A stretch of 64,000 bases of DNA from Shinella sp. UYSO24 (GTDB taxonomy: Bacteria; Pseudomonadota; Alphaproteobacteria; Rhizobiales; Rhizobiaceae), in contig CABHNZ010000001.1 in the NCBI GenBank assembly GCA_902167985.1, positions 1 through 64,000 on the forward strand, written 5' to 3'. The translations under genes were made by a program, and so were the position numbers. The first letter of the stretch is position 1. Each line of letters begins with the position of its first letter. Positions 17,556-28,093 of the stretch are shown in pieces. The notes beneath the pieces are model-generated. The model did not search any database. It was not told the origin of the DNA and was given only the letters and a program-made list of their open reading frames with translations.

Positions 17556-19031
17556 ATGAACCAGTACGATCTTATCGTCGTCGGCAGCGGTCCGGCCGGA
17601 CGTCGCGCCGCGATCCAGGCCGCCAAGCTTGAAAAGAAGGTCCTTGTCATCGAACAGGGCAAGCGGGTCGGCGGTGTCTCCGTCCATACCGGCACCATCC
17701 CCTCGAAAACGCTGCGCGAGACGGTTCTCAACCTGTCAGGCTGGCGCGAGCGCGGCTTCTACGGCAAATCCTACCGGGTGAAGCAGGAGATCAGCGCGGA
17801 CGATCTGCGACGCCGCCTGCTGATCACGCTCGACCATGAAGTCGAGGTTCTCGAACACCAGTTTGCCCGCAACCGGGTGCAGCATATCCGGGGCAAGGCA
17901 AGCTTCGTCACGCCCGACACGATGGAGATCATCAAGGATGATGGCGATGTCCTGCAGGTGAAGGGCGAGTCGATCCTGCTTGCGGTCGGCACGAAACCCT
18001 TCCGCCCGGATTACATTCCCTTCGATCACGAAACGATCCTGGACAGCGACGAGCTGCTTGAGATCAAGGAACTGCCGCGATCCGTCGTCGTCATCGGCGC
18101 GGGCGTCATCGGCCTCGAATATGCGACGATATTTTCGGCGCTCGATACGGCCGTAACCGTCATCGACCCGAAAGCGACCATGCTCGACTTCATCGACAAG
18201 GAGATCGTCGAGGACTTCATCTATCAGCTGCGCGACCGCAACATGAAGCTTCTGCTCGGCCAGAAGGCCGAAAAGGTCGAGAAGCTCGAAAACGGCAAGG
18301 TCCAGGTGACGGTCGATACCGGCCGGCGGATCGTCGTCGACATGGTTCTCTTTGCCGCCGGCCGCATGGGCGCGACCGACGGTCTGAACCTTGCCGCCGC
18401 CGGCCTTGAGGCCGACAGCCGCGGGCGACTGAAGGTCAATCCGGAAACCTTCCAGACCAATGTGCCGCATATCTTTGCCGCCGGTGACGTCGTCGGCTTC
18501 CCGAGCCTTGCCTCGACCTCGATGGAACAGGGACGAATCGCTGCCCGCGTCGCCGTCGGTGCGATCGCCATGGAACCGCAGAAGTATTTCCCATACGGCA
18601 TCTATTCCGTGCCGGAAATCTCCACCTGCGGCCTCACCGAGGAAGAGATGAAGGATCGCGGCATTCCCTATGAATGCGGCATCGCGCGGTTCCGCGAGAC
18701 ATCGCGCGGCCATATCATGGGGCTTGAAAGCGGGCTTCTGAAGCTGATCTTTTCCTTGAAGACCCGCCGCCTGCTCGGCGTCCACATTATCGGCGAGACG
18801 GCAACGGAACTCGTGCATATCGGCCAGGCCGTACTCAACCTCAAAGGCACAGTCGAATATTTCGTCGAGAACACGTTCAACTATCCGACGCTTGCAGAGG
18901 CCTACAAGATCGCCGGCCTCGATGCCTGGAACCGGATGGGCGAGCGCAAGGATCCGGCAGAGCCGACCAAACCCGTCGAGGTGACGGCAAAGGATGCGGC
19001 GGCCGAGCAGAAGAAAGCCGCCTCAAAGTAA
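17556..19031 (+). CDS. sthA: Soluble (Si-specific) NAD(P)+ transhydrogenase
   Basis: This FAD flavoprotein transfers hydride between NADPH and NAD+. The 491 residues show an N-terminal FAD motif (VVGSGPAGRRAAIQAAKL), the central NAD(P) motif (VVIGAGVIGLEYATIF), the FAD-contact ATG-like motif FAAGDVVGFPSLAS and a C-terminal dimer domain (FNYPTLAEAYKIAGL). At the position of the redox disulfide in related dehydrogenases it reads VSVHTGTIPSKTLRE, with no cysteines, which is diagnostic for SthA. The start at 17556 is preceded by GGGTGGAG. The upstream palindrome suggests a dedicated regulator. Confidence 0.92.
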   Translation: MNQYDLIVVGSGPAGRRAAIQAAKLEKKVLVIEQGKRVGGVSVHTGTIPSKTLRETVLNLSGWRERGFYGKSYRVKQEISADDLRRRLLITLDHEVEVLEHQFARNRVQHIRGKASFVTPDTMEIIKDDGDVLQVKGESILLAVGTKPFRPDYIPFDHETILDSDELLEIKELPRSVVVIGAGVIGLEYATIFSALDTAVTVIDPKATMLDFIDKEIVEDFIYQLRDRNMKLLLGQKAEKVEKLENGKVQVTVDTGRRIVVDMVLFAAGRMGATDGLNLAAAGLEADSRGRLKVNPETFQTNVPHIFAAGDVVGFPSLASTSMEQGRIAARVAVGAIAMEPQKYFPYGIYSVPEISTCGLTEEEMKDRGIPYECGIARFRETSRGHIMGLESGLLKLIFSLKTRRLLGVHIIGETATELVHIGQAVLNLKGTVEYFVENTFNYPTLAEAYKIAGLDAWNRMGERKDPAEPTKPVEVTAKDAAAEQKKAASK

Positions 19032-19131
19032 TTTCAGCGAGCGGATCGATCTGGGCAATAGGAGTGATCGGGCGGGTGCGACGGCGGAAGGCCGCCACCC
19101 TGCCGCTTCACCGAACAGAGAACCGGAAACG

Positions 19132-19164
19132 AAAAAAGCCGCGTCGATGACGCGGCTTTCTTTT
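19132..19164. terminator. Bidirectional terminator between sthA and rpsD
   Basis: The stem AAAGCCGCGTC/GACGCGGCTTT with a 3-base loop is flanked by A-run and T-run on both sides, serving the convergent genes sthA and rpsD. Confidence 0.85.
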
Positions 19165-19198
19165 CGTCTCGTGGTGAGAGGCCCTTTCGGGCCAATCA

Positions 19199-19816
19199 TC
19201 AACGCGAGTAGAATTCGACGACGAGCGACGGTTCCATGATGACCGGGTACGGCACGTCCGACAGGGTCGGAACGCGAGCGTAGGTCGCAACCATCTTGTT
19301 GTGGTCGACTTCGATGTAGTCCGGAACGTCGCGTTCAGCGAGAGCAACGGATTCGAGAACCGTTACGAGCTGCTTGGACTTCTGGCGAACTTCGATGACG
19401 TCGCCGGCCTTGCAGCGGTAGGAACCGATGTTGACGCGGACGCCGTTGACCGTGACGTGGCCGTGGTTGACGAACTGACGGGCAGCGAAGACCGTCGGAA
19501 CGAACTTGGCGCGGTAGACGATCGCGTCGAGGCGCGATTCGAGCAGACCGATCAGGTTTTCACCGGTGTCGCCCTTGCGGCGGTTGGCTTCTTCGTAGGT
19601 CGCGCGGAACTGCTTCTCGCGGATGTCGCCGTAGTAGCCCTTCAGCTTCTGCTTGGCGCGGAGCTGAACACCGAAGTCGGAGAGCTTGCCCTTGCGGCGC
19701 TGGCCGTGCTGGCCCGGGCCGTATTCGCGGCGGTTAACCGGCGACTTCGGACGGCCCCAGATGTTTTCGCCCATACGGCGATCAATTTTGTACTTGGACG
19801 ATTCGCGCTTGCTCAT
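19199..19816 (-). CDS. rpsD: 30S ribosomal protein S4
   Basis: This 205-residue primary 16S rRNA-binding protein nucleates 30S assembly. Visible are the N-terminal [14 protein letters not shown], the basic [17 protein letters not shown], and the S4 RNA-binding domain (about 94-160) with [17 protein letters not shown] and [19 protein letters not shown] precedes ATG 19816, whereas upstream in-frame ATGs would add a non-conserved tail. Rhizobial S4 is an isolated gene like this one. It ends at the terminator shared with sthA. Confidence 0.97.
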   Translation of the reverse strand: MSKRESSKYKIDRRMGENIWGRPKSPVNRREYGPGQHGQRRKGKLSDFGVQLRAKQKLKGYYGDIREKQFRATYEEANRRKGDTGENLIGLLESRLDAIVYRAKFVPTVFAARQFVNHGHVTVNGVRVNIGSYRCKAGDVIEVRQKSKQLVTVLESVALAERDVPDYIEVDHNKMVATYARVPTLSDVPYPVIMEPSLVVEFYSR

Positions 19817-20255
19817 CGCATTTCCTTTCATACGGTTGGATCGCACCGTCACCGGTCCGATCAAGGAAACACGCCCTCCTCTGAACCCCTATTGGAGCTC
19901 TGACAGGTTCCTCACGAAGCGATCGGAGGAGCCACGGGACATGTCACAAATGAAACACCGGGCGTTGCCACCCGGTGCTGGAGGGGGTCTCTAAGGAGAA
20001 ACCGTCTGGTTGTCAATGCGCGGCCCGGCAAAATCACCGCTGCGCACAACCCTGTCCGGCTTTTACTTCATCGCAGCCTTATTGCCTTCAGGCCGAGCGT
20101 GTCGCCAATGGTGTAGAACCTGTCCGTCCGGTCGGTCAAACCGGTAAAATTGATCGTCGGCCGCATGATGCCGTCGCCTGTCTTTCCCTTGTGGAATGAC
20201 TGGCCCGCTCTACGCCCACTGCGTCTATCTTACGTGACAGAAACGGCCGCGAAAA
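19817..20255. other. Gene-free stretch upstream of rpsD
   Basis: These 439 bases have no convincing coding frame. A hairpin CACCGGG/CCCGGTG (19956-19977) could belong to the rpsD leader. I see no other structure. Confidence 0.4.
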
Positions 20256-21781
20256 CTACTCTGCCGCGAGCCGGCTCTCGCCCTCGTCCGCTGCATCGGC
20301 GCTACCCGGCGCCGTCTCCTTCTGGAGATCGGGAAAGGCGACGATCCGCTTGCCGCCAAAATCCGTGTGGACGACGATCAGGCCCTGCTCCTCGAAATAG
20401 CCAAGCAGACGGCGGGCACGGCGGGCTGAATGGGTGCCGTAGGCGCGGGCAATGCGGGCATCGGACGGGCATGGCTCGGCGAGGATGGCGCCTTGGCCAT
20501 CATCAGGAAAACGCCCTGGAGATCATCCGAGACGCCATTCGACAGTGTCACGGCGGTGGTCCAGGCCTCGCTGCCGGCCGTTTCCGCATCGATACCGGAA
20601 CGGGCGACGGCCGCGCGGCGGCGAAAATCGGAAAGCGAGAGCGGCGGGCCGGGAAGCCGCCGCATGCGGGCGCGCACCAGAAAGTCCTGATAGAGAACCG
20701 CATCGGTCCGATAGCCGGACTGAGGATCATCGAGGATTTCCGAAAGGACCATGGCGAGCCGTTCGTCACGCTCTTCCGGCGTCAGTTCCGGCTGGGGAAT
20801 GCGCGGTTCCTGGGGTGCCGGGGCGGCCGCAGGCACTGCGCGCGACAGTTCTGCGAGGATATCGGGGGTCGGGCGCGGCTGCGGCGTTGCGCGACGCGGC
20901 GTGAGAGGTCGGGTGAACTCTTCCGGGTCCGGCGTGAAGATCAGGTCTTCGACATCCTGAGGCGCATCGGGCAGCGGCATCAATTTTGGACTCGACGAGC
21001 GCGCAGATGTCTCGACAGTGCCGATGACAATCGGCAGCGGCCGACGCGACAAAGCCGGGCCGAGAGCGACGAAATTACCGCGCTTCAGGTCGCGGAACAT
21101 TTCGGCCTGACGGCGATCCATGCCGAGAAGATCGGCCGCGCGGGCCATGTCGATATCGAGGAATGTGCGGCCCATCAGGAAGTTCGACGCTTCCGCCGCC
21201 ACGTTCTTGGCAAGCTTTGCAAGACGCTGGGTGGCTATGACCCCGGCGAGGCCACGTTTACGGCCACGGCACATCAGGTTGGTCATCGCACCGAGCGAGA
21301 GCTTTCGCGCATCTTCCGAGACGTCGCCGCCGACCGAGGGCGCAAACATCTGGGCTTCGTCGACGACGACCAGAACCGGGTACCAGAAATCACGATCCGC
21401 ATCAAAGAGACCGTTGAGGAAGGTGCCGGCGGCGCGCATCTGCTCCTCGAGGTCGAGGCCTTCAAGCGTCAGCACGCAGGAAACGCGGTTCTTGCGGATA
21501 CGGTTGGCGATGCCGATCAATTCGGCCTCGGTGCGCTCACCATCGACGACGACATGGCCGTATTTGTCGGCCAGCGTGACAAAATCACCCTCGGGATCGA
21601 TGATGACCTGCTGCACCCAGGGGGCCGACTGTTCCAGAAGGCGGCGCAGGAGATGCGACTTTCCGGAGCCGGAATTGCCCTGGACAAGCAGACGCGTCGC
21701 CAGCAGCTCTTCGATATCGAGCTTGGCCGGCTGACCGCCAGTCACAGTTCCCATATCGATGCCGACCTGCACAGCACTCAC
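20256..21781 (-). CDS. HerA-like P-loop ATPase (one frameshift)
   Basis: The protein resembles HerA/FtsK-type DNA-translocating ATPases. The Walker A motif VQGNSGSGKSHLLRRLL is at about 33-49 and Walker B PVLVVVDEAQMF near 140. MCRGRKRGLAGVIATQR carries the sensor and arginine-finger region. The middle (about 280-330) is Pro-rich linker. The C-terminal part changes frame near 20489 (one G missing) and then reads AILAEPCPSDARIARAYGTH up to LAAE at 20256, looking like a winged-helix tail. No NurA nuclease partner is adjacent. The start is uncertain: GTG 21781 and an in-frame GTG three codons later are both possible. Confidence 0.75.
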
Positions 21782-21935
21782 CTCGTCGCAATTTCCGAAA
21801 TAGCCGTATCACCGGCCAGTGACCAGGTGGTCGCGCGGTCTGTAAAACCGGCGCCGCGCGGTACGAACCCGTTCCCTTAACAGAGATCGGGATTCGTTTC
21901 GCCGGGCAAGAGCGAAAATCAACAGGCTTTCGCAA

Positions 21936-22574
21936 TCAGCCTGCCGCAGCCCGGCGCAGGCCGAGCGACAGCAGCCCTGCCCCGATCATAAGCGAGCCGC
22001 CGGTGCGGTTGACCACCGTCTGAACGCTCGGCCTGCGGATCGTGTTGCGGGCAGCAGACGCCAGCAAGCCGTAAAGCGTTGCATTGAGCGTTGCCAGAAC
22101 GAGGAACGTCACCTCGAAAATGACCATCTGGGAAAACAGCGGTCGCGCGAGATCGAGAAACTGCGGCAGGAAGGCCACGAAAAAGACGATGCTCTTCGGA
22201 TTGAGCGCCGTGACCGCGTAGGTGTGCAGAAAGACGCGCCATGGCCGGACTACGGGGATCTCCTGCCCCGCATCAATCGCGGTCGTTGCAACGGGGGCGC
22301 GCCACAGCTTGATGCCGAGATAGATGAGATAGGCAGCGCCCACCCATTTCAGCAGCGTGAACAGGGCGGCCGACGTCGCCAGAAGCGCGCCGAGGCCGAG
22401 CATGGAGGCTGTCATGGCGGTGAAGTCACCCAGAGCCACACCGGCGACGGTCGCGCCCGCCACCTTGCGCCCATGCGTCAGCGCATAGGAAATGACGAGC
22501 AGGATCGTCGGACCGGGAATGGCCAGAAGCACTGCGGAGGCCGCGACGAAGGCAAGCCAATGTTCGATCGACAT
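21936..22574 (-). CDS. LysE/RhtB-family amino-acid exporter
   Basis: This 212-residue protein has about six membrane segments in the LysE arrangement. The signature near the N-terminus is LLAIPGPTILLVISYALTHGRKVAGATVAGVALGD, with the conserved PGP and the cytosolic Gly-rich loop. TALNPKSIVFFVAFLPQF marks the second half. Such carriers export amino acids or homoserine lactones by proton exchange, but the substrate cannot be predicted. It appears to be a single-gene unit starting at ATG 22574. Confidence 0.88.
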   Translation of the reverse strand: MSIEHWLAFVAASAVLLAIPGPTILLVISYALTHGRKVAGATVAGVALGDFTAMTASMLGLGALLATSAALFTLLKWVGAAYLIYLGIKLWRAPVATTAIDAGQEIPVVRPWRVFLHTYAVTALNPKSIVFFVAFLPQFLDLARPLFSQMVIFEVTFLVLATLNATLYGLLASAARNTIRRPSVQTVVNRTGGSLMIGAGLLSLGLRRAAAG

Positions 22575-22785
22575 GCTTTATCTTTCTGTCTCTATCTACT
22601 TTTCTGATAGTCGCCGGCTCAGCGTTCCGGCAGGCTCATTCCTGTGTCAGAGCAAGCCATTCGGCCGGGCGCTTGGCAAGAGGAGAAAGGCAGGAGCAGA
22701 GAAGGAGATGAAGTCCTCCTGCGATCGCTGGGAACACGTCCCTGCCCCACCCTTTCCACCTGCCGTCGCACCCACAGGGAGGCCA

Positions 22786-23040
22786 TTACCGCCAGCGCTC
22801 CCATTCGGGAGCGCCGGGCCGAGCCCGCCCCTCCGACCGGCCATCGAGGCCGATGTCGCGGCGCATCCAGTCGGACAGATCGGCACTGTCGTTGAACAGC
22901 CATTGTCCGTGATCGCCACGCCAGCTGCGCCAGACGGCCGAAGCGAGAGCTGACAGCACTTTCCAGCTGCCGAATTGTTGAAAAAGTTTATCGAGGACGG
23001 CCGAAAGCTCGTCCGCAACCATGGATTGCGAATTAGACAT
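22786..23040 (-). CDS. DUF1127-like small protein, 84 aa
   Basis: The C-terminal half contains LSDWMRRDIGLDG, the Leu-Ser-Asp ... Asp-Ile-Gly-Leu pattern that defines DUF1127 proteins. The N-terminal part is SQSMVADELSAVLDKLFQQF and WRSWRGDHGQWLFN. It is longer than the classic ~47-residue members found at 35.8 and 36.3 kb here. DUF1127 proteins in Rhizobiaceae are abundant, stress- and phosphate-related, and some bind RNA. The role of this one is unknown. ATG 23040 is preferred over an upstream GTG/ATG that would add a Cys/Gly-rich leader. Confidence 0.6.
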   Translation of the reverse strand: MSNSQSMVADELSAVLDKLFQQFGSWKVLSALASAVWRSWRGDHGQWLFNDSADLSDWMRRDIGLDGRSEGRARPGAPEWERWR

Positions 23041-23449
23041 AGTTTTTCCGCCTTGGCGCTCGTCGCAGCCAAGTCCTTCCGGGATATGGGGAACGGACCG
23101 GGCCATGGCGACGACGCATGTCGGCAGCCGGGGCTACGGTCAGATCACGTTAAAACGAAGAAAGTGCCAAAAAGGCTTAGGTCAGCAATGATCTCGGTGA
23201 GATCAGCCGTGATTGACGATGCCGCAATAGGCTCGTCGTCCGCTGATCACTGAGGTCGTGACCTTATTTCCCGTATGGGCGCCCATGTGGCGCATATGTG
23301 CAAAAGCATTGTTCATTTACGCCTCCATAGCTTGAGTTGCGGATGAGAAGGACGTTGCCACCATTTTCACGGCCGCGCAACAGCACATCAAAAAAAATTG
23401 TATCGGAAACCGCCAAAATGTTGCCTGACGGCAACAGATCCGCCACCAT
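23041..23449. other. Gene-free stretch between the DUF1127-like gene and murI
   Basis: These 409 bases are relatively AT-rich and have no supported gene. They should hold the promoter of the DUF1127-like gene near 23050-23110. No terminator with a T-run is seen for murI. Confidence 0.4.
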
Positions 23450-24262
23450 TCAGGCCTTGAGGCCAAAACCCTGCATCAGACGGCGGGTGGCGAAGTCAGG
23501 ATTGCCCGAGGTGAAGACGGCGAAATCGTAACTATCGGGATGTTCGGCGCCTTCGACGAGCGGCACCTTGCGGCGGGCCTGCCGCGCGATTGCCTCTGCG
23601 GGATCGAGCCAGTCCACCGGCCAGGGCGCGAGGCGCCGGAAGACATTGGCCATGAAGGGATAGTGGGTGCAGGCAAGAACGACGATATCGGTCTTGGCAC
23701 CTTCCCGCTCCATGAAGCATGGCCCGATCTCGGTGAGGATATCGGCATCGGTGACTGTCTCGCCACGAATATAGCTTTCCGCCATACGCGCCAAATCTGG
23801 CGAGCCGACAAGGCGGACATGACATTGCGAGGCAAAGGACTGGATGAGATCGCGGGTATAGGCGCGCTTCACGGTGCCGGGGGTGGCCAGAACCGAGACG
23901 AGACCCGAACGGGTGCGTTCGGCGGCGGGCTTGATCGCCGGCACGGTGCCGACGAAGGTCATGTGGGGGAATTTTTCACGCAGCGCGGCACCGGCAAGCG
24001 TGAAGGCCGTATTGCAGGCAATCACGCAGATTTCCGGATCATGGGTTGCCAGAAGATTTTCAAAGAGGTCGAGGATGCGCGCCGTCAGCGCCTCCTCCTC
24101 CCAGCCGCCGTAAGGGAAACCGGCGTCGTCGGCGACATAGATGAAGCCGCGTTCGGGGATGAGAACGCGCGCTTCACGAAGGACGGTCAGGCCGCCGATC
24201 CCCGAATCGAACATCAGGACCGGCTTTAGGCCGTTTACGCCCTCAAATTTCGGATTTGCCAT
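23450..24262 (-). CDS. murI: Glutamate racemase
   Basis: MurI makes D-glutamate for peptidoglycan by a two-Cys proton relay. The 270-residue product has [16 protein letters not shown] (active-site Asp/Ser), VIACNTAFT (first Cys) and [11 protein letters not shown] (second Cys), plus FPYGGWEE near residue 50. ATG 24262 gives the family-length product, while upstream Met codons add a basic stretch. The start overlaps the restored end of trmJ (24243), so the two are very likely one transcription unit with trmJ first. Confidence 0.93.
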   Translation of the reverse strand: MANPKFEGVNGLKPVLMFDSGIGGLTVLREARVLIPERGFIYVADDAGFPYGGWEEEALTARILDLFENLLATHDPEICVIACNTAFTLAGAALREKFPHMTFVGTVPAIKPAAERTRSGLVSVLATPGTVKRAYTRDLIQSFASQCHVRLVGSPDLARMAESYIRGETVTDADILTEIGPCFMEREGAKTDIVVLACTHYPFMANVFRRLAPWPVDWLDPAEAIARQARRKVPLVEGAEHPDSYDFAVFTSGNPDFATRRLMQGFGLKA

Positions 24263-25093
24263 TCTCCGTCTCGTCCCCCGACTGCTGATCGACTGCGCCA
24301 TCCGTCGCCTTTACGGGCTCCGGCTTCGGTCGCTTGCGCGGGAAGCGATCGAGCGAGTTGATCACGCCGCGAAAGACGCTGATCTCCTGTTCCGAAAAGC
24401 CGCGACGCGACAGAACCGCACGCAAGTTGTCGATCATCTTCGGCTTTTTGCGGGCGGATGGAAGTAGCCGCGCGCGTCGAGCGCCTCTTCCAGATGTTCG
24501 AAGAGGCCGAAGACCTGTTCCTTGGTCGAAGGGCGCTGCTGGACCGATTCGAAGGCGGTTTCCTCAAGATCGTCGAGACCGGATTTCATCCACTCATAGG
24601 ACATGAGCAGAACCGCCTGGGCGATGTTGAGCGAGGCAAAGGCCGGATTGACCGGGAAAGTGACGATCTCGTCGGCGAGTGCGACTTCCTCGTTGGTCAG
24701 ACCCCAGCGTTCGCGGCCGAAGAGGATGCCGGTCTTTTCGCCGGCCCTGAATTTCGTCTGCAGCGTGGCTGCCGCCGTGACCGGAGAGCGCACCGGCTTG
24801 AAGCCGTAACGTTCGCGCGCGGTCGTCGCATAGACGAAATTGAGGTCGCTGACCGCCTCTTCCAGCGTGTCATAGACTTTCGTGCCATCGATGACGTGAT
24901 CGGCCTTGGAGGCGGCCGCACGGGCCTTTTCGCTCGGCCAGCCGTCGCGGGGGCTGACGAGGCGGAGTTCGGCAAGCCCGAAATTGGCCATGGCGCGGGC
25001 CACCATGCCGATATTTTCCCCGAGCTGGGGTTCGACCAGCACGATGGCCGGTCCTTCGGCGATCAGTTCGCGCTCGCTGTTTGTGCCTGACAT
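24243..25093 (-). CDS. tRNA/rRNA methyltransferase, TrmJ/SpoU type (one frameshift)
   Basis: The SPOUT methyltransferase N-terminal half shows [19 protein letters not shown] (motif 1), [15 protein letters not shown] (motif 2) and [16 protein letters not shown] (motif 3), which form the knotted AdoMet site. TrmJ homologues 2'-O-methylate position 32 of tRNA. The C-terminal extension typical of TrmJ is out of frame. Restoring one A in the run at 24445-24449 gives [20 protein letters not shown] to the stop at 24243. The restored gene overlaps murI by about 20 bp. Confidence 0.85.
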
Positions 25094-25152
25094 GGGGCCG
25101 TCCGTGGTCTCGTCTGTTTATCGTTTCGGCCGGAAATAGCGGGGTCGACCAC

Positions 25153-27191
25153 TTATCGCAAGGCCGAAGCGGGATTACGGGCAGGTTCAGGCGCCTGTTC
25201 CGTCGGCTTTTCCGGATAAAGGCGCGAAAGCATGTTGCCGATCATCTCGACGCCGACGCGGCTGCCCTCATTGAAGATGGGCAGATGGCGGCCGCCTCCC
25301 CGCGCCGTCTTGCGCTTGATGGAGAAGCATTCCGCGCCGCGCGACTGGAGCGCGTCGATCTGGCGGAGGGCATCATCGATGGCAGCCAGCACCTCGCCCT
25401 GCGGCCTTGTCTCCGCACGCATGGCGTAGCGGGCAAAGATACGCGCCCAATAGGTCGCGCCAAGGAAGATGGTGAGCGTCTGACGCACCTCGCCCGGCTT
25501 GGTGACGACGGCCCAGGATGTGCCGAGCGGTCGGGCGGCAACGGTGACGTCGCGATACATGGCGTCGAGCTTGCGGGAGAGCTCGATCAGCTCGAAATTG
25601 CTCTTGCCGTCGCGGGCGGCGACGAGCAGCTGGCGCAGGCCATCGAACCAGCGCGTGACGTTGAGATCGAGTTGCGAGCGGGTCGGCGCCGGGAAGACGA
25701 CGAAAGCGGCGATCGTGCCGGCCAGCGCCCCGATCATCGTCTCCTCGACACGCAGAAGCAGGACGTCCAGCGTAAGCGTGCCGAGAAGGCCATAGACGAG
25801 GCAGAGCACGATCGAGACGAAGAAGGTCAGCGAGGCGTAGGAGACCTGAAGAAAATAGAATGCGAGAAAGATCGAGAGCGCCGCAAGCGGCAGGATGACG
25901 AAGGGATGGCCGCTCAGGAGCGTCGCCAGAACCAGACCGAGCGCGATACCGAGAACCGTGCCTATGGAACGCTGAAGCGCGCGCAGGGCGGCATCGCCGC
26001 GGGACTTGGTATTGCTGAAGATGATGAAGGAGGTCAGCACCGCCCAGAACCAGCGATCGCGCGATAGCGCAAGCCCGAATGCCATGGCAATCGCCGCTGC
26101 AAACAGGATCTGCAGTGCCATGCGGATCGTCGGGTTCTTCAGCGAAAAATCCGGTTTTACCGGCGCGGCAGGCGCATCGGCCTGATCGATGGCGCGAAAA
26201 TGGTCTGCCTCGCCTTCACGGATCGCGTCTGCAAGGTTGCTGCGCGCCTCGCCGAGCCACAGAAGCGCCCGCGCCGTCTCCGAGACGCGATTGTCAGCCG
26301 TGACCGCCGGGCCTTCCGAGACGCGGCGGGCAAGCGCCTCGTCGCCTTCGATCAGGGCGTGGATGAGGACGAAGGGTGCGGGCGCCTCCAGCGACAGCAC
26401 GATGGCGCTTTCGGCCGCGAGATGAGCGTCGAAAATCTTCATTGCCAGGACCATGGCCGGCTCGTTGCCGGCACCGAGCGCCTCGTTGCCCGGCCGCGGC
26501 AGGAATCCTTCGGCCATCAGGGCGACATCCTTCAGCCTCTCTTCCAGCTGACGCAGATCGCGCTGATCCTGATCGGAAATCTGGCCCGCGCTTGAGGTTA
26601 CGGCGAGACGCAGCAGGATATCGCTTACCCGGCCATCGATGGCGATCAGCGCCTGCAGGAGATCGCGGCGCCAGTCATCGACGATCACATAGGTGCGGAC
26701 CAGATGCCCCATGACGATGGCCGTTGCAGGGCCGAGCAAGGCAAGCGGCAGATCGCTCAGCGTCGGCCGCAGATAGGCCCCCATGAAATAGGAGGTGAAG
26801 GCAAACATGCCGATGGCAAAGCCGCGCTGCCCATAGACGCGCGCGACCGCCGCCAGAAAGATGACGACCAGAAAGGTGAGGTCGGAAATATAGCGGTGGC
26901 CTTCAAGCAGCGCCGAGAGCGATACGCAGGCGAAGCTTGCGGCAGCGCCCAGAAGCCGCGTCTTCAACTGCTCGCGCGGCGAACGATCCTTGACCGCAAC
27001 ACCGCCCTCGATCGAGAGGACGACGATCAGGCCATAAGCGACCTGCGGCAGCGGCACGATGAAGACGTGGATCAGCGCCAGAATGACCGCCGAGAGGAGG
27101 ATGGAGAGTGTGACGCGGGCACCCATTCGGCGCGTGACAGGGCCGGATCGGAAGCCAGCAACCAGTCGAAAAGAGCGGATCGGTGTCGCAT
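25153..27191 (-). CDS. FUSC-family integral membrane protein (one frameshift)
   Basis: About 680 residues contain two bundles of membrane segments (about 25-170 and 370-510) separated by a cytosolic helical region. This is the layout of fusaric-acid-resistance/AaeB-type efflux proteins. The second bundle carries DRWFWAVLTSFIIFSNTKSRGDAALRALQR, typical of FUSC. The family N-terminus FDWLLASDPALSR is encoded from ATG 27191 but in another frame. One C missing near 27129 explains the shift to RMGARVTLSILL. Substrate unknown. Confidence 0.8.
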
Positions 27192-27249
27192 CAGGCAGCC
27201 CGCCCCGACCGCTGGGTCATGGGGGACAAGCTGCCTGCCGTCACCGCCA

Positions 27250-27781
27250 TTACTCGCCCTTGATGATGGAGTTCATCTCATCGACCAGAGAATCGGTCTC
27301 GCCGTCACCGACGCGGTGGATATCGTCGATCACCGGCCGGCCATCCTCCTGGATGACGTCGAAATGGACTTCGGTCACGGTGTCCTTCATGGCGGGATCG
27401 TCAAGGCAGGCCCATTGCTTGAAGGTGACTTTCACATCCGTCGCGCGTCCTTGCCGGGGGTCGTCGTGGTCGTCACATCCTTCAGCGGGCAGCCATCCTG
27501 CGAGCTGGTGATGACGTCATAGCCGAAGGGATCGGACGGGCCTTGTTATCCTCGTCATCATAGGCCGGGTGCTTGGCAGCCTCGGCGTAAATCGACTGAA
27601 AGCGCTTGCTGTAGAGACGACCGAGAGGATCGGTGTCGAAGAGATATTTCCAGTCGCTCTCGTTCGATTCCCAGTTTTTCTCGGTGACTTTCATCACCTC
27701 GTTTACGGGGTCAGTCACGTCGGCGGCAAAGGCGGCGGTCGTCAGAAAAGAAGCGGCGATGGCGAGCGGCAGCGTTCGCAT
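27250..27781 (-). CDS. Secreted protein, DUF3828-like (two frameshifts)
   Basis: The signal peptide MRTLPLAIAASFLTTAAFA ends in AFA-AD, so the product is periplasmic. The mature part reads NEVMKVTEKNWES, LGRLYSKRFQSIYAEAAKHP, then after a lost base near 27538 DPFGYDVITSSQDGCPLKDV, and after another near 27444 VKVTFKQWACLDDPAMKDTV to the stop at 27250. Two Cys in the mature part may pair. The overall pattern (YSK-F, AYDD, DPF, VTF) resembles DUF3828, whose function is unknown. About 170 residues when restored. Confidence 0.55.
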
Positions 27782-28093
27782 GGGTGTGATCCGTATCGGT
27801 TCGATTTGGCCGGACATTACGCCCGGCATGACGTTTGGCAAGTGCAATCTCAGGCGCTATCCAAAGCCTGATTCGCGGCTCGGTGGCGAGCGGATTGCAG
27901 CGTCTTGCGCCGCCTCTGTGACATTGTTCAGGCAACACGAAGGCGTGATGATTTCTCACACGAAAAACCGCTTACCACCCTTCAATGCCTTTGCGTCGCC
28001 GCCATGCGGTGATATAGCGCACCCAACGGTTTTTCACCCGCTCTTCACCCGCCGGGGGCCCTCATGCCTCCTGTCACACCCAAGAGGAAATCC

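Noticed and set aside
20150..21880. A 576-residue plus-strand open frame
   Set aside because: Antisense to the HerA-type ATPase gene, with Arg/Gly-rich content and no motif.
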